Shown: positions 11,679 to 24,290, counted from the stretch's first letter. The stretch: DNA of 64,000 nucleotides from Citrobacter sp. Res13-Sevr-PEB04-36 (GCF_015672735.1 NZ_JADABY010000079.1:1-64000); one strand, 5' to 3'. The notes: generated by a model from the sequence alone, not told the origin. Numbers and translations: made by a program.

Positions 11679-12467
11679 TTATTCTTCGGTTTTATCGGCG
11701 GCTTCAGCTTTTTCGTTCTCCGCCTCATTATCTTCGTCTCGTGTACGTCGCTTACCGACATAGAAACGGGAGAAGAAAACGCCGACTTCAAACAGGCAGT
11801 ACATCGGTATTGCCAACAGCGTTTGTGAGAAGACATCTGGCGGGGTCAACAACATCCCCACGACAAATGCGCCGACAACGACATAAGGACGTTTTTTACG
11901 TAATTCGTCAGGCGTCGTAATGCCCATCCAGCACAGCAGCACAATGGCAACGGGAACCTCGAAAGAGACCCCAAAGGCCATAAATAGCGCCATTACAAAG
12001 CTGAGATAGCTGGCAATATCCGTCGAAACCTGTACGCCCTGCGGGGCCGTATTGGCAAGGAAACCAAACGCCAGCGGGAAGACGACAAAGTAGGCAAACG
12101 CCATGCCGATATAGAACAGCAGCGAACTTGAAACCAGTAGCGGCACCACAAGCCGGCGTTCATGCTTATATAAAGCTGGCGCAATAAATGCCCATACCTG
12201 GTATAGGATCACTGGTGCTGACAGGATCAGCGACACCATGAAAGTGAGCTTTATCGGGGTAAAGAACGGCGAGGCCACATCTGTGGCGATCATCGTCGCA
12301 CCCTGCGGCATCTGTTTAATCAACGGCGCCGCGACCATATGGTAAATGTCGTTGGCAAAGTAAACCAACGCCAGAAAGATCACGATTACCGCAATGATGC
12401 AGTTCAGGAGTCGCTTACGCAGCTCAATCAGATGCGTAATGAGCGGTTGGGTATCTTCTACAGCCAT
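11679..12467 (-). CDS. tatC: Twin-arginine translocase subunit TatC
   Basis: TatC is the polytopic inner-membrane subunit that binds twin-arginine signal peptides and, with TatB, forms the receptor of the Tat export system for folded proteins. The 262-residue product has six predicted membrane segments; the conserved N-terminal [10 protein letters not shown] and [10 protein letters not shown] blocks are present, as is the periplasmic [10 protein letters not shown] region. It is a few residues longer than the E. coli protein (258), the difference lying in the charged C-terminal tail. It starts 2 bp after tatB. Confidence 0.98.
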   Translation of the reverse strand: MAVEDTQPLITHLIELRKRLLNCIIAVIVIFLALVYFANDIYHMVAAPLIKQMPQGATMIATDVASPFFTPIKLTFMVSLILSAPVILYQVWAFIAPALYKHERRLVVPLLVSSSLLFYIGMAFAYFVVFPLAFGFLANTAPQGVQVSTDIASYLSFVMALFMAFGVSFEVPVAIVLLCWMGITTPDELRKKRPYVVVGAFVVGMLLTPPDVFSQTLLAIPMYCLFEVGVFFSRFYVGKRRTRDEDNEAENEKAEAADKTEE

Positions 12468-12469
12468 GT

Positions 12470-13018
12470 TTACGGTTTATCACTCGACGAGGGGGAGGAT
12501 TCGACAACAGGTGCGGCAGCTTTCTTTTCTGCAACCGTCAACGTAGCGGAAGCGGCTTCCGTCAGCTCCGGCGTGTTAACACCCGTGGATTGCGGTTTTT
12601 GCTCTGGCGAGCTGGCCTGCGCTTCAGCGGTAGCCGGGGTAACCCCCTCGTGCTGTGCTTCGCTGTCTTTCACCACCGGATTATGGATAGTGTGCGCTTC
12701 ATCGCTCGCTTTTTCAGCGTCGTTAGCACTGTAAGAACGCTTCATTGACTCCGCAGCTTCACGCAGTTCATCCATCGATGCTTTCAGCTCCGGCGTCAGA
12801 TTTGTCAGGCTCGCTTTCTCAACCTTCTTCAGGCTGTCCTGAAACTCCTGAAGCTTAAGCTCCTGGGTCAGTTCATTCTGAACCGTAGTTGCAAGGGAAC
12901 GCAACGCGCGAACCCAACCCGCGACCGTTTTTACCGCTACCGGCAGTCGTTGTGGCCCCAGGACAATGAGGCCAATCACGAACACCAATAACAGTTCGCT
13001 AAAACCGATATCAAACAC
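12470..13018 (-). CDS. tatB: Twin-arginine translocase subunit TatB
   Basis: TatB partners TatC in recognising Tat substrates. The 182-residue product has one N-terminal membrane helix (residues 1-21, [20 protein letters not shown]), the hinge GPQRLP, then an amphipathic helix and a long low-complexity C-terminal tail rich in Ala, Pro, Glu and Ser. The tail makes it about 11 residues longer than E. coli TatB, and it is the least conserved part. It starts 3 bp after tatA and is followed 2 bp later by tatC. Confidence 0.97.
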   Translation of the reverse strand: MFDIGFSELLLVFVIGLIVLGPQRLPVAVKTVAGWVRALRSLATTVQNELTQELKLQEFQDSLKKVEKASLTNLTPELKASMDELREAAESMKRSYSANDAEKASDEAHTIHNPVVKDSEAQHEGVTPATAEAQASSPEQKPQSTGVNTPELTEAASATLTVAEKKAAAPVVESSPSSSDKP

Positions 13019-13021
13019 GGA

Positions 13022-13276
13022 TTATACCTGCTCTTTATCGTGGCTTTTGGCGTCTTCTTTTTTCACTTCGCCCTGCTTATCGGTGATGGATTTAGCAGTA
13101 AAATCAGCGTCCTGGCTGGTTTTATCTTGCTTGGGTTCATCATCACCCATCGCTTTTTTGAAGCCTTTGATAGACGCGCCAAGGTCGGAACCGATGGAGC
13201 CGAGTTTCTTGGTGCCAAATAGCAGTACAACGATGACGGCAATGATCAACAACTGCCAGATACTGATACCACCCAT
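13022..13276 (-). CDS. tatA: Twin-arginine translocase pore subunit TatA
   Basis: TatA oligomerises to form the protein-conducting element of the Tat system. The 84-residue product has a single N-terminal membrane helix ([21 protein letters not shown], from about residue 6), the family FGTKKLG hinge, an amphipathic helix and a charged tail. The tail is about five residues shorter than in E. coli TatA. It is preceded by a GAGGAA site and follows ubiB by 78 bp, a gap that may hold the tat promoter. Confidence 0.97.
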   Translation of the reverse strand: MGGISIWQLLIIAVIVVLLFGTKKLGSIGSDLGASIKGFKKAMGDDEPKQDKTSQDADFTAKSITDKQGEVKKEDAKSHDKEQV

Positions 13277-13354
13277 ACATGTTCCTCTGTCATAGATGAT
13301 GAATTAATAAGGTCGTAGTATACGTTACACGACCTGTCTTGAGCGATGAAAAAT

Positions 13355-15597
<2,243 letters not shown>

Positions 15598-15610
15598 CCC
15601 CGATCTCCTG

Positions 15611-16366
15611 TCAGAACTTGTAACCACGATGCAGCGCAACAACACCTGCCGTCAGGTTGTAGTAATCAACGCTTTCAAACCCGGCATCTTGCATCATAGC
15701 TTTTAACGTGTCCTGATCGGGATGCATGCGAATGGACTCTGCCAGATAGCGGTAACTATCTGCATCGCTTGCCACCATTGAACCAATACGCGGCAGAATA
15801 TGGAAAGAGTATGCGTCATACGCTTTGCTCAGCGGCTCGATAATCGGCTTGGAAAATTCCAGCACCAATAAACGTCCACCAGGTTTCAACACGCGATACA
15901 TGGAACGCAGTGCTTTGTCTTTATCCGTGACGTTACGCAGGCCGAACGAAATGGTAATACAGTCAAAGGTATTGTCAGGGAATGGTAATGCTTCCGCATT
16001 CGCCTGGACGTACTCAACATTGCCAATCACGCCAATGTTGCGCAGCTTTTCGCGACCCATTTTGAGCATTGAGTCATTGATGTCCGCCAGAACAACTTTC
16101 CCGGTTTCACCGACCATGCGAGAAAATTTTGCTGTCAGATCGCCCGTTCCACCGGCCAAATCCAGGACAGTCTGTCCGCGGCGCACGCCACTGCAATCAA
16201 TGGTGAAGCGCTTCCACAAACGATGAATGCCAAATGACATTAAGTCATTCATAACGTCATATTTAGACGCCACAGAATGAAAAACGTGGGCCACCATGTC
16301 AGCTTTCTGCTCTTTAGCGACGGTCTGAAAGCCAAAGTGCGTCGTTTCTTGTGAATTATCCACCAT
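15611..16366 (-). CDS. ubiE: Ubiquinone/menaquinone C-methyltransferase UbiE
   Basis: UbiE is the SAM-dependent C-methyltransferase acting in both ubiquinone (2-octaprenyl-6-methoxy-1,4-benzoquinol) and menaquinone (demethylmenaquinol) synthesis. The 251-residue product equals the family length. SAM-binding motif I is [16 protein letters not shown] (about residues 66-81), and UbiE signatures [17 protein letters not shown] and FGLRNVTDK are present. It is the first gene of the ubiE-ubiJ-ubiB-tat series, with a 94 bp gap from rmuC upstream that could hold the promoter. Confidence 0.98.
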   Translation of the reverse strand: MVDNSQETTHFGFQTVAKEQKADMVAHVFHSVASKYDVMNDLMSFGIHRLWKRFTIDCSGVRRGQTVLDLAGGTGDLTAKFSRMVGETGKVVLADINDSMLKMGREKLRNIGVIGNVEYVQANAEALPFPDNTFDCITISFGLRNVTDKDKALRSMYRVLKPGGRLLVLEFSKPIIEPLSKAYDAYSFHILPRIGSMVASDADSYRYLAESIRMHPDQDTLKAMMQDAGFESVDYYNLTAGVVALHRGYKF

Positions 16367-16460
16367 CTCAGTGCCTGCTCATCCAAAAAATGTTCGAGAA
16401 GTGTAACAGATTGGGCCAATTTGCCCTACCCTTCTGCCAGGTTCCACTACCCCAAACGGG

Positions 16461-17891
16461 CTAGTTTGATTGCTGATTTACCGCCTTTTCATCGGGGTAA
16501 GTCTCGTCTTGCTGCGCCTCCGGGACCGAACGTAAGCGGTACTCTTCATCCTGGGTCGTGGCTTGTTCAGCCAGTTCAGGATTAATTTCGCGCTTAATCT
16601 CTACGCCTAACCCACGAAACGCTTCCGCCTGAGCCAGAACGTTTCCGCGCCCCGAAGACAGCTTTTTCATCGCCTGACGGTAGTTATCTTGCGCCTTGTC
16701 CAGGCTCTGGCCAATCGCCGACATATCATCGACAAACAGCCGCATTTTGTCATAAAGCTTGCTGGCCCTGTCCGCGATCTGCTGCGCATTACGGCTCTGA
16801 TGCTCATACCGCCACAGGTTAGCGATGGTGCGTAATGCTACCAACAGCGTGGTGGGACTCACCAGCATAATGTTATTTCTGAGCGCTTCGGTAATCAGTT
16901 CGGGCTGTCTGTCCAGTGCCAGCAGAAAAGCAGGCTCAACGGGGATAAACATCAGAACATAGTCAAGCGTACGTAAACCCGGAAGCTGTTGGTAGTCTTT
17001 ACGGCCCAGCAGGCGAATATGGTTGCGCACGGAGGCAATGTGCTCCTGTAACGCACTTTCACGGGTGTAGTCATCTTCTGCATTAAAGTAGCGTTCATAG
17101 GCAACCAGCGTCATTTTCGCATCGATCACCACGTCTTTGCCCTGCGGCAATCGGACAATAACATCCGGCTGCATCCGCGAACGCGCGTCATTTTCTATGC
17201 TGACCTGGGTTTCATACTCATAGCCTTCACGCAGACCGGACGCCTCCAGTACCCGCGTGAGGACGACTTCTCCCCAGTTGCCCTGGGTTTTGTTATCACC
17301 TTTCAGCGCCCGCGTCAGGTTAACCGCTTCCTGCGCCATCTGCGCGTTCAGCTGCTGGAGGTTACGAATTTCGTGCGCCAGGGTATGACGCTCTTGCGCC
17401 TCTTTGCCAAAGCTATCCTGCACCTGACGGCGAAAACCGTCCAGCTGTTCACGCAATGGTGTAAGCAGGTTGTTCAGGCTTTGGCGATTTTGCTCATCGA
17501 CGCGACGATTGCTGTGTTCAAAAATACGATTCGCCAGATTTTCAAACTGTTCGCTCAGGCGTTGTTCGCTGTTGACCATCTGACGAATTTTATCTTCCGC
17601 ATGTTGTTGCGTGGCTTCCAACCGGGTAGTGACTTCCCGGAGATCGGCTTCGAGGGAGGTATTAATACTGTGCAGGCTGCGGAGTTCGTTGTTGAGCAGC
17701 TCGCACTCGTCACGCCAGTGGGCTTCCTGTGCCAGCTGTTGACGCGCAACGCTTAGCGCAATATCCAGTTCACGCAGTTCTTCGATAAGATCTGCGCGGA
17801 CTTGGTCGGCACGCGCTTTGGTCGCCAGCCAGCCCACAAGCAGCCCTGCAGCTAACGCCACGACGGCACTTATCATTATCGAAATATCCAC
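16461..17891 (-). CDS. rmuC: DNA recombination protein RmuC
   Basis: RmuC limits certain genome rearrangements such as inversions at short inverted repeats; a nuclease role is proposed from its restriction-endonuclease-like fold. The 476-residue product has an N-terminal membrane anchor (about residues 5-24), a long coiled coil (about 40-200) and the RmuC domain with GNWGEVVLTRVLEASG, DVIVRLPQGKDVVIDAKM (nuclease-like D..D-x-K arrangement) and EPAFLLALD. Length agrees with E. coli RmuC. It lies between udp (with its terminator) and ubiE, all on the minus strand. Confidence 0.96.
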   Translation of the reverse strand: MDISIMISAVVALAAGLLVGWLATKARADQVRADLIEELRELDIALSVARQQLAQEAHWRDECELLNNELRSLHSINTSLEADLREVTTRLEATQQHAEDKIRQMVNSEQRLSEQFENLANRIFEHSNRRVDEQNRQSLNNLLTPLREQLDGFRRQVQDSFGKEAQERHTLAHEIRNLQQLNAQMAQEAVNLTRALKGDNKTQGNWGEVVLTRVLEASGLREGYEYETQVSIENDARSRMQPDVIVRLPQGKDVVIDAKMTLVAYERYFNAEDDYTRESALQEHIASVRNHIRLLGRKDYQQLPGLRTLDYVLMFIPVEPAFLLALDRQPELITEALRNNIMLVSPTTLLVALRTIANLWRYEHQSRNAQQIADRASKLYDKMRLFVDDMSAIGQSLDKAQDNYRQAMKKLSSGRGNVLAQAEAFRGLGVEIKREINPELAEQATTQDEEYRLRSVPEAQQDETYPDEKAVNQQSN

Positions 17892-17988
17892 TACGCCCCC
17901 TTACAGCAACGACTTACCCGCACAAAATAGAATTGTGCTGTATAAACGTCCAGTTTAAAAGGAATTTCCTGCGAGGTACTACGCAAAA

Positions 17989-18016
17989 TAAAAAGGCCGA
18001 ACGCGTCGGCCTTTTC
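17989..18016 (-). terminator. Rho-independent terminator of udp
   Basis: A near-perfect stem (AAAAGGCCGA / TCGGCCTTTT, loop ACGCG) lies 15 bp after the udp stop. On the minus strand it ends in a T-run, as expected for a terminator of udp transcripts. Confidence 0.9.
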
Positions 18017-18031
18017 AGAAAGGAGAGAAAA

Positions 18032-18793
18032 TTACAGCAGGCGACGCGCAGCTTCTACCACGATTTTCACCGCGTGGCTTTCCGTCTGCTTCATGGTTTC
18101 AGCATTCGGGATCTCTTGCTGTGTACGGTTAACGATAACACCCGCAACCATACCGGCACGCAGACCCTGGCTTGCGCACATGGTCAGCAGCGTCGCAGAT
18201 TCCATTTCGTAGTTCATGACGCCCATGGACTGCCACTCTTCCATCGAGCCTTTGAAACGGCTCACCACGCGACCAGAGAAGGTGTCATAACGCTCCTGGC
18301 CTGGGTAGAAGGTATCAGAAGACGCAGTAACGCCGACGTGGGTAGTCGCGCCAATAGATTTCGCGGCTTCCACCAGCGCAGTGGTGCATTCGAAATCGGC
18401 AACAGCCGGGAATTCCATCGGTGCGAAGTGCAGGCTCGCCCCATCCAGACGGACAGACGCGGTGGTAACCAGCACGTCACCCACGTTGATATGCGGCTGA
18501 ATAGCGCCGGTCGTACCGATACGCAGGAAGGTACGAATGCCCAGCTGCGCCAGTTCTTCTACAGCGATAGAGGTCGACGGGCCGCCAATACCGGTAGAGC
18601 AGACGATCACTGCTTTCCCATCCAGCTCTGCACGCCAGGTAGTGAACTCGCGATGAGATGCCAGCTTAACCGGCTTGTCCATCAGCGCGGCGATCTTTTC
18701 CACACGCTCAGGGTCGCCAGGGACGATAGCAAGCGTAGCCCCTTGTAAATCGTTCTTGGTGAGGCCGAGATGAAAAACATCAGACTTAGACAT
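18032..18793 (-). CDS. udp: Uridine phosphorylase Udp
   Basis: Udp converts uridine plus phosphate to uracil and ribose-1-phosphate in pyrimidine salvage. The 253-residue product is nearly identical to the E. coli enzyme and has the nucleoside phosphorylase signatures [12 protein letters not shown] (phosphate-binding Arg), [12 protein letters not shown] and [12 protein letters not shown]. The ATG at 18793 follows GAGGAG and gives the conserved [10 protein letters not shown] start; an in-frame extension of 15 residues upstream is rejected. Two CRP-like sites lie upstream, consistent with the CRP/CytR control known in E. coli. Confidence 0.98.
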   Translation of the reverse strand: MSKSDVFHLGLTKNDLQGATLAIVPGDPERVEKIAALMDKPVKLASHREFTTWRAELDGKAVIVCSTGIGGPSTSIAVEELAQLGIRTFLRIGTTGAIQPHINVGDVLVTTASVRLDGASLHFAPMEFPAVADFECTTALVEAAKSIGATTHVGVTASSDTFYPGQERYDTFSGRVVSRFKGSMEEWQSMGVMNYEMESATLLTMCASQGLRAGMVAGVIVNRTQQEIPNAETMKQTESHAVKIVVEAARRLL

Positions 18794-18862
18794 AAAAACT
18801 CCTCTGTGAATCGGTTTTGTCAGAAGAAGCAAAAACACACTTTACCGAAGGCATAAACATAT

Positions 18863-18884
18863 TTTCGTGACAGTCATCACTATG
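18863..18884. promoter_or_regulatory. CRP-like site 1 upstream of udp
   Basis: CGTGA-CAGTCA-TCACT closely fits the CRP consensus TGTGA-N6-TCACA. It lies 70-91 bp before the udp start. In E. coli udp has two CRP sites with CytR bound between them. Confidence 0.75.
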
Positions 18885-18914
18885 ATGCAAAACAGTTGCA
18901 TTTCATTACCATGA

Positions 18915-18936
18915 AATAGTGATGAACATCACATTA
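18915..18936. promoter_or_regulatory. CRP-like site 2 upstream of udp
   Basis: AGTGA-TGAACA-TCACA is a strong match to the CRP consensus and is 52 bp from the first site. That spacing fits the CRP-CytR-CRP arrangement of CytR-regulated promoters. It could also affect divergent dlhH. Confidence 0.78.
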
Positions 18937-19058
18937 ACCACTCGATACAGGCAAGCCTTGCACAAAAGATAGACCGTTTAAGGCAATGTGGTTCATTGCA
19001 CGCGTCTATAGTTAATGATGCGCTATTTGGCTAAATACTTAAGGGTACGGAGAATACC

Positions 19059-19868
19059 ATGGCAACAACACGACAATCTGGCTTTGCACCTGCAGTATCC
19101 CCACCCGCTGCAACGGCGGTTCACACCCCGGATAACGAAATCATCGCGGGAATAACGTCGATTCCGTCTCAAGGTGATGATATGCCTGCGTATCATGCAC
19201 GCCCGAAGCACAGCGAAGGTCCGCTACCGGTCGTTATCGTCGTGCAGGAAATTTTTGGCGTTCATGAACACATCCGTGATATTTGTCGCCGCCTGGCGCT
19301 GGAAGGGTATCTGGCTGTCGCACCAGAGCTTTACTTTCGCGAGGGCGATCCGAATGATTTTGCCGATATTTCCACGCTGTTAAGCGGCCTGGTGGCCAAA
19401 GTCCCGGACTCTCAGGTGCTGGCCGATCTGGACCACGTCGCCAGTTGGGCCTCACGCAACGGCGGTGACGCACACCAACTGATGATCACTGGTTTTTGCT
19501 GGGGTGGACGCATCACCTGGCTGTATGCTGCACACAACCCACAGTTAAAAGCGGCAGTGGCATGGTATGGCAAACTGGTCGGCGACAAAACGCTGAACTC
19601 GCCCAGGCATCCCGTCGATATCGCTACCGATCTTAACGCCCCCGTGTTGGGACTTTATGGCGCGCAGGACACCAGCATTTCACAAGATAGCGTGGAAACC
19701 ATGCGTCAGGCATTGCGCGCGGCGAATGCCAAAGCAGAAATCGTGGTGTATCCCGATGCCGGGCATGCTTTTAACGCGGATTATCGCCCGAGCTATCACG
19801 AAGAGTCCGCCAATGACGGCTGGCAAAGAATGCTGGCGTGGTTTGCGCAGTATGGTGGGAAGAAATAA
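19059..19868 (+). CDS. dlhH: Dienelactone hydrolase family protein DlhH (YsgA)
   Basis: This is a 269-residue alpha/beta-hydrolase of the dienelactone hydrolase family, probably cytoplasmic; its natural substrate in enterobacteria is not established. The nucleophile elbow GFCWGGRITW (Cys near residue 147) and the His motif DAGHAFNADY (near 234) give the Cys-Asp-His triad of the family, with the Asp in LGLYGAQDTS. The N-terminal 40 residues are variable and the start is chosen by the preceding AAGGGT-type site and similarity to E. coli YsgA. The gene is divergent from udp and convergent with metE. Confidence 0.92.
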   Translation: MATTRQSGFAPAVSPPAATAVHTPDNEIIAGITSIPSQGDDMPAYHARPKHSEGPLPVVIVVQEIFGVHEHIRDICRRLALEGYLAVAPELYFREGDPNDFADISTLLSGLVAKVPDSQVLADLDHVASWASRNGGDAHQLMITGFCWGGRITWLYAAHNPQLKAAVAWYGKLVGDKTLNSPRHPVDIATDLNAPVLGLYGAQDTSISQDSVETMRQALRAANAKAEIVVYPDAGHAFNADYRPSYHEESANDGWQRMLAWFAQYGGKK

Positions 19869-19876
19869 ATGTTAAT

Positions 19877-19958
19877 CGCCCGGTGGCGGCTACGCCTTAC
19901 CGGGCTTACAACGACTTGCACGTTCCTGTTGGCCGGGTCAGCGTTAACGCCCCCGGCG
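19877..19958. repeat. REP-like repeats between dlhH and metE
   Basis: A REP-type unit (CGCCCGGTGGCGGCTACG ... TTACCGGGCTTACAA) is followed by a second GC-rich palindrome (GGCCGGGTCAGCGTTAACGCCCCCGGC). They fill the 103 bp between the convergent dlhH and metE stops. Confidence 0.8.
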
Positions 19959-19971
19959 ATCGGGCACCGAA

Positions 19972-22233
19972 TTAAGCCTGACGCAGGTTCTGCGCCGCTT
20001 TCACCATATTCGCCAGCGCCGCGCGGGTTTCCGGCCAGCCGCGAGTCTTCAGACCGCAGTCCGGGTTCACCCACAGACGCTCAGCCGGGATACGCTGTTC
20101 CGCTTTCTTCAGCAGGGCTTCAATCCATTCCACGCTTGGGACGTTCGGCGAGTGAATATCGTACACGCCCGGCCCGATTTCGTTCGGGTAGTCGAACTCT
20201 TCGAACGACTCCAGTAGCTCCATGTCGGAACGCGAGGTTTCAATGGTGATCACATCGGCATCAAGCGCAGCGATGGAATCCATGATGTCGTTGAACTCGC
20301 AGTAACACATGTGGGTGTGGATCTGCGTTTCGTCCTTCGCCACCGCGGCGTTGATGCGGAAGGCCTCAACACCCCATTCCAGATACGCCGCCCAGTCGCT
20401 ACGACGCAGAGGCAGACCTTCACGTAGTGCCGGTTCATCAATCTGGATGATGCCAATACCGGCGGCTTCCAGATCGGCGACTTCGTCACGCAGTGCCAGC
20501 GCAATCTGCTTAGCGATGGTTTCGCGAGTCACATCTTCGCGTGGGAATGACCAGCAGAGAATGGTCACCGGGCCTGTCAGCATGCCTTTGACCGGTTTGT
20601 CAGTCAGCGACTGGGCGTATTTTGCCCACTCAACGGTAATCGCTTCCGGACGACTCACGTCACCAATCACTACCGGCGGCTTCACGCAGCGGGAGCCGTA
20701 GCTCTGTACCCAACCATTCTGAGTAAAGACAAAGCCGTCCAGATGCTCGCCAAAGTATTCAACCATGTCGTTACGCTCGGCTTCGCCGTGTACCAGTACG
20801 TCCAGGCCTAAACGTTCCTGCTCAGCGATCGCCTGTTTGATATGCTCGGCGATACCGGTACGGTAGTTGCCCGCATCCAGGTTACCCTTTTTAAAATCCA
20901 GACGCAGGCCGCGGATTTCCGTGGTTTGCGGGAAAGATCCGATCGTCGTGGTCGGCCACGCTGGCAGGTTAAAGCGCGCACGCTGAGCTTCGGCACGTAC
21001 CGGGTAAGCGTGAGAACGTTGACTGTCCTGCGCGGTGATTGCCGCCAGACGTTTTTCGACTGCCGCATTGTGGACGCGGGTTGACTGACGACGCGCCTGA
21101 ATTGGCGCACTCCACTCAACCAACGCTGCGGTATCGCCGCTGTTCAGCGCATCACGCAGCAGCGCCAGTTCACCGCACTTTTGCAGGGCGAAGGCAAACC
21201 AGCTTTTCACTTCGGTATCAAGGCGGGTTTCGACGCTCAGATCAATTGGGCTATGCAGAAGAGAACAAGAAGAGGCCACCCAAAGCGGACGTTTGCCGAC
21301 AATGTCTTTAATCTGTGCATATTTCTCGGTCAGATCGGCACGCCAGACGTTACGGCCGTTAATCAGGCCTGCAGAGAGCAGCCAGTTTGCGGGCAAATGC
21401 GAGTGCAACTCGGCTACGTCATCTTTACCATGAACCAGATCCACATGCAGACCCTGTACCGACAGCGAGGTGATGGTATCCAGATTCGGCGTCACACCCT
21501 CGAAATAGGTAGTCAGCAGCAGCTTCACCTGCCCGGTCAGCGCATCGTACGCCGGTTTAAAGGCGTTCAGCCATTCCTGGGACAACTCCAGCACCAGCGC
21601 TGGTTCATCAATCTGCACCCACTCAATACCGCGTTTTGCCAGCTCAGCTAGCACCTGCTGGTAAACCGGCAGGATGTCGTTCAACAGACTCAGGCGGTCA
21701 AACTGTTCACCCTTCACTTTGCCCAGCCACAGATAGGTTACCGGCCCCAGCAGGACGGGCTTCACTTTGTGGCCCAGCGCCAGCGCTTCGTCCACTTCAT
21801 CCAGCAGCTGAGTCCAGGTCAGTTTGAACTGCTGGCCTTTGGTGAACTCAGGCACCATGTAGTGATAGTTGGTATTAAACCATTTGGTCATTTCTGCCGC
21901 CGCCGCCGGTTCACCAGTCGGTGCGCGACCACGGCCAATACGGAATAAGGTGTCGATATCAACAGATCCATCTTTGTTCTGATGGCGGGCCGGAACGTTA
22001 CCCAGCAGCAGGCTGGTGGTCAGCACATGATCGTACCAGGCAAAATCGCCCACTGGCAGCAGGTCAACGCCAGCTTGCTTTTGTTGATCCCAGTGACGAG
22101 CACGCAGTTCGCGACCCGTTGCCAGCAATTCTTCACGAGAGGCGTTACCCGCCCAGTAGCTTTCTTGCGCTTTTTTCAACTCGCGACGCAGGCCAACGCG
22201 AGGGAAACCGAGGGTGTGATTAAGTATTGTCAT
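19972..22233 (-). CDS. metE: Cobalamin-independent methionine synthase MetE
   Basis: MetE transfers the methyl group of 5-methyltetrahydropteroyltriglutamate to homocysteine, making methionine without B12. The 753-residue product equals the E. coli length and shows the two-barrel architecture; the zinc-site motifs are HTHMCYCEF (His and Cys, about residues 639-647) and [11 protein letters not shown] (Cys, about 724-734). The start follows AGAGGAAG by 6 bases. It is divergent from its activator gene metR, with an ERIC element and a MetJ operator between them. Confidence 0.98.
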   Translation of the reverse strand: MTILNHTLGFPRVGLRRELKKAQESYWAGNASREELLATGRELRARHWDQQKQAGVDLLPVGDFAWYDHVLTTSLLLGNVPARHQNKDGSVDIDTLFRIGRGRAPTGEPAAAAEMTKWFNTNYHYMVPEFTKGQQFKLTWTQLLDEVDEALALGHKVKPVLLGPVTYLWLGKVKGEQFDRLSLLNDILPVYQQVLAELAKRGIEWVQIDEPALVLELSQEWLNAFKPAYDALTGQVKLLLTTYFEGVTPNLDTITSLSVQGLHVDLVHGKDDVAELHSHLPANWLLSAGLINGRNVWRADLTEKYAQIKDIVGKRPLWVASSCSLLHSPIDLSVETRLDTEVKSWFAFALQKCGELALLRDALNSGDTAALVEWSAPIQARRQSTRVHNAAVEKRLAAITAQDSQRSHAYPVRAEAQRARFNLPAWPTTTIGSFPQTTEIRGLRLDFKKGNLDAGNYRTGIAEHIKQAIAEQERLGLDVLVHGEAERNDMVEYFGEHLDGFVFTQNGWVQSYGSRCVKPPVVIGDVSRPEAITVEWAKYAQSLTDKPVKGMLTGPVTILCWSFPREDVTRETIAKQIALALRDEVADLEAAGIGIIQIDEPALREGLPLRRSDWAAYLEWGVEAFRINAAVAKDETQIHTHMCYCEFNDIMDSIAALDADVITIETSRSDMELLESFEEFDYPNEIGPGVYDIHSPNVPSVEWIEALLKKAEQRIPAERLWVNPDCGLKTRGWPETRAALANMVKAAQNLRQA

Positions 22234-22268
22234 TTTTTCTTCCTCTAATTATATGTAAATCCTATGGA

Positions 22269-22369
22269 TTTTGAATTTAGGGAAGGCGGCAAGTTTGTTC
22301 ATCCCCGGGAGCTTACTGAAGTAAGTGACCAGGGTGGAAAAACGCAGCCAACGCACCATAAATTTAAAA
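22269..22369. repeat. ERIC element inside the metE-metR control region
   Basis: The stretch carries ERIC hallmarks: GGAAGGCGGCAAG, GAGCTTACTGAAGTAAGTGACC and CGCAGCCAACGCA. Its ends form an imperfect inverted repeat (TTTTGAATTTA / TAAATTTAAAA). It occupies most of the space between the metE start and the met boxes. Confidence 0.85.
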
Positions 22370-22382
22370 GACGAAGGATTTT

Positions 22383-22406
22383 AGCCGTCCAGATGTTTAC
22401 ACATCC
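22383..22406. promoter_or_regulatory. MetJ operator: three tandem met boxes
   Basis: Three adjacent 8 bp units (AGCCGTCC, AGATGTTT, ACACATCC) resemble the met box AGACGTCT. MetJ with S-adenosylmethionine represses genes through such tandem boxes. The site lies about 64 bp before metR and 150 bp before metE, so it may repress both. Confidence 0.75.
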
Positions 22407-22457
22407 ATATTTGCCAGTTACTGTATATTCCTCAAGCGCAATTTATTCATGCCGAAG

Positions 22458-22470
22458 TGAAGGACTTTCA
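22458..22470. promoter_or_regulatory. MetR-consensus palindrome at the metR start
   Basis: TGAAGGACTTTCA fits the MetR recognition pattern TGAA-N5-TTCA exactly. It overlaps the metR ribosome binding site and the A of its start codon. It could be an autoregulatory site or chance, since the A/G-rich half is also needed as the ribosome binding site. Confidence 0.4.
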
Positions 22471-23423
22471 TGATCGAGATTAAACATCTGAAAACGCTAC
22501 AGGCGTTGCGGAACAGTGGTTCACTGGCAGGCGCAGCAGCGACATTGCATCAGACCCAATCCGCCCTGTCTCACCAGTTCAGCGATCTGGAACAACGCCT
22601 CGGCTTTCGGCTATTTGTGCGTAAAAGCCAGCCGCTACGTTTTACGCCACAGGGTGAGATTTTGTTGCAGCTGGCTAATCAGGTATTGCCACAAATCGGT
22701 CGCGCGCTTCAGGCATGCAATGAACCGCAGCAAACCCGGCTGCGCATCGCCATTGAATGCCACAGTTGTATTCAGTGGCTGACGCCCGCCCTGGAGAATT
22801 TCCGTGCTAACTGGCCACAGGTAGAGATGGATTTTAAATCCGGCGTGACGTTCGATCCGCAACCGGCTCTGCAGCAGGATGAGCTGGACCTGGTGATGAC
22901 ATCTGACATTCTGCCGCGCAGTGGCCTGCACTATTCACCGATGTTTGATTTTGAAGTCCGTCTGATTCTGGCACCCGATCACCCACTGGCCAGCAAAACG
23001 CAGATAACACCGGAAGATTTAGCCAGCGAAACCCTGTTGATATATCCGGTACAGCGCAGCCGACTGGATGTCTGGCGGCATTTCCTGCAGCCTGCGGGCG
23101 TTAGTCCGTCGCTGAAGAGCGTGGATAACACCCTGCTGTTGATCCAGATGGTAGCCGCCAGAATGGGCATTGCAGCTCTGCCGCACTGGGTAGTGGAGAG
23201 TTTTGAACGCCAGGGCCTGGTGGTGACCAAAACCCTGGGAGATGGATTGTGGAGCCGACTGTACGCCGCTGTGCGCGATGGCGAGCAGCGTCAGCCGGTC
23301 ACCGAAGCATTTATTCGCTCAGCGCGGAATCACGCCTGCGATCACCTGCCGTTTGTACGGAGTGCGGAGCGACCCACTTTCGATGTACCCACAGTGAGGC
23401 CACTATCACCGCCGCACCAATGA
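22470..23423 (+). CDS. metR: LysR-type regulator MetR
   Basis: MetR activates metE and other methionine and one-carbon genes in response to homocysteine. The 317-residue product has the LysR-type N-terminal helix-turn-helix (residues 1-60; [20 protein letters not shown]) and a C-terminal effector-binding domain (about 90-300). The length equals E. coli MetR. It is divergent from metE. Its last 113 bp overlap the 3' end of convergent yigM on the opposite strand. Confidence 0.97.
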   Translation: MIEIKHLKTLQALRNSGSLAGAAATLHQTQSALSHQFSDLEQRLGFRLFVRKSQPLRFTPQGEILLQLANQVLPQIGRALQACNEPQQTRLRIAIECHSCIQWLTPALENFRANWPQVEMDFKSGVTFDPQPALQQDELDLVMTSDILPRSGLHYSPMFDFEVRLILAPDHPLASKTQITPEDLASETLLIYPVQRSRLDVWRHFLQPAGVSPSLKSVDNTLLLIQMVAARMGIAALPHWVVESFERQGLVVTKTLGDGLWSRLYAAVRDGEQRQPVTEAFIRSARNHACDHLPFVRSAERPTFDVPTVRPLSPPHQ

Positions 23424-24210
23424 TGAAGCTTGGCCAGTGAGGCTGCTGGTGCCAGATGGCCAGGTTAACCAACAGCCCCGCAGGCACATGCATATTGTTC
23501 ATGATACCCAGCGTACCTGCATCTACCTGCGTCGCGCCGTAGTTCCACATAAAGTAACCGATGCCCGATGCCGCCACGCCAAGGAACACCAGAATCCCCC
23601 ACTGCAGCGAGGTTTCAGGCATTTTTTGCGCATTCCCCACTATCAACCAGGCAATGACCGCCACCAGCAATGCCCCCATATAAAACCAGGCAAACGCGTT
23701 GTGCTGCGGCATGGGACGGGTTTCCATCAGACGCTTATAGCCCACCATGCCGATGGCAAAGCTGATGTTGGAAAGCTGTACCAGCAGCAGGCCGGTCCAG
23801 AAATGACTGGTCACCTGATCGTAACGAATGATCCCCGCCCCAATCACCGCCAACAGCGCGCTAAACGCGTAGCTCCAGCGTAAACGGCGTCGGCTCATCA
23901 GATCATAAATCAGCGTGATATAGAGCGGCGTCAGGACGGTAAATAACAGTAACTCGGAAACCGTCAGGTACAAATAAGCGCGGAAACTCAGCATATACAT
24001 GATGCCAAGCTGCATGGCACCCACCAGCATGTACAGACCAATTGTTTTTACGCTGTGTCCGCGGGTACGCAGAAATGGCAGGAACACCAACGCCGCCAGT
24101 CCGACCCGTACCAGCACTGCAAAATAGCTATCGACATGACCAGCAAGGTACTCGCCAAACAGGCTAAAGGAAAAGGCCCACAGAATAGTGGTAATGATGA
24201 GTAGCGCCAC
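23311..24210 (-). CDS. yigM: EamA-family biotin transporter YigM
   Basis: YigM is an inner-membrane carrier of the EamA/DMT superfamily, reported as the high-affinity biotin uptake protein of E. coli. The 299-residue product has about ten hydrophobic segments in two EamA repeats, and sequence blocks such as [19 protein letters not shown] and [15 protein letters not shown] match E. coli YigM. Its 3' end runs 113 bp into metR on the other strand. No typical operon partner is adjacent; yigL is 80 bp upstream on the same strand. Confidence 0.95.
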   Translation of the reverse strand: MALLIITTILWAFSFSLFGEYLAGHVDSYFAVLVRVGLAALVFLPFLRTRGHSVKTIGLYMLVGAMQLGIMYMLSFRAYLYLTVSELLLFTVLTPLYITLIYDLMSRRRLRWSYAFSALLAVIGAGIIRYDQVTSHFWTGLLLVQLSNISFAIGMVGYKRLMETRPMPQHNAFAWFYMGALLVAVIAWLIVGNAQKMPETSLQWGILVFLGVAASGIGYFMWNYGATQVDAGTLGIMNNMHVPAGLLVNLAIWHQQPHWPSFIIGAAVIVASLWVHRKWVAPHSVQTAGDRRRDSALSE

Positions 24211-24290
24211 AATAGATGTCTCTGAACAAAAGATACACCCATTGTAGCGAAGTTCACGGTTGACAACTGACTAACTAATGAGCGGTTCCG

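Noticed and set aside
17933-18748. 271-residue plus-strand ORF opposite udp
   Set aside because: It is antisense to udp and its terminator, and nothing in it resembles a known family.
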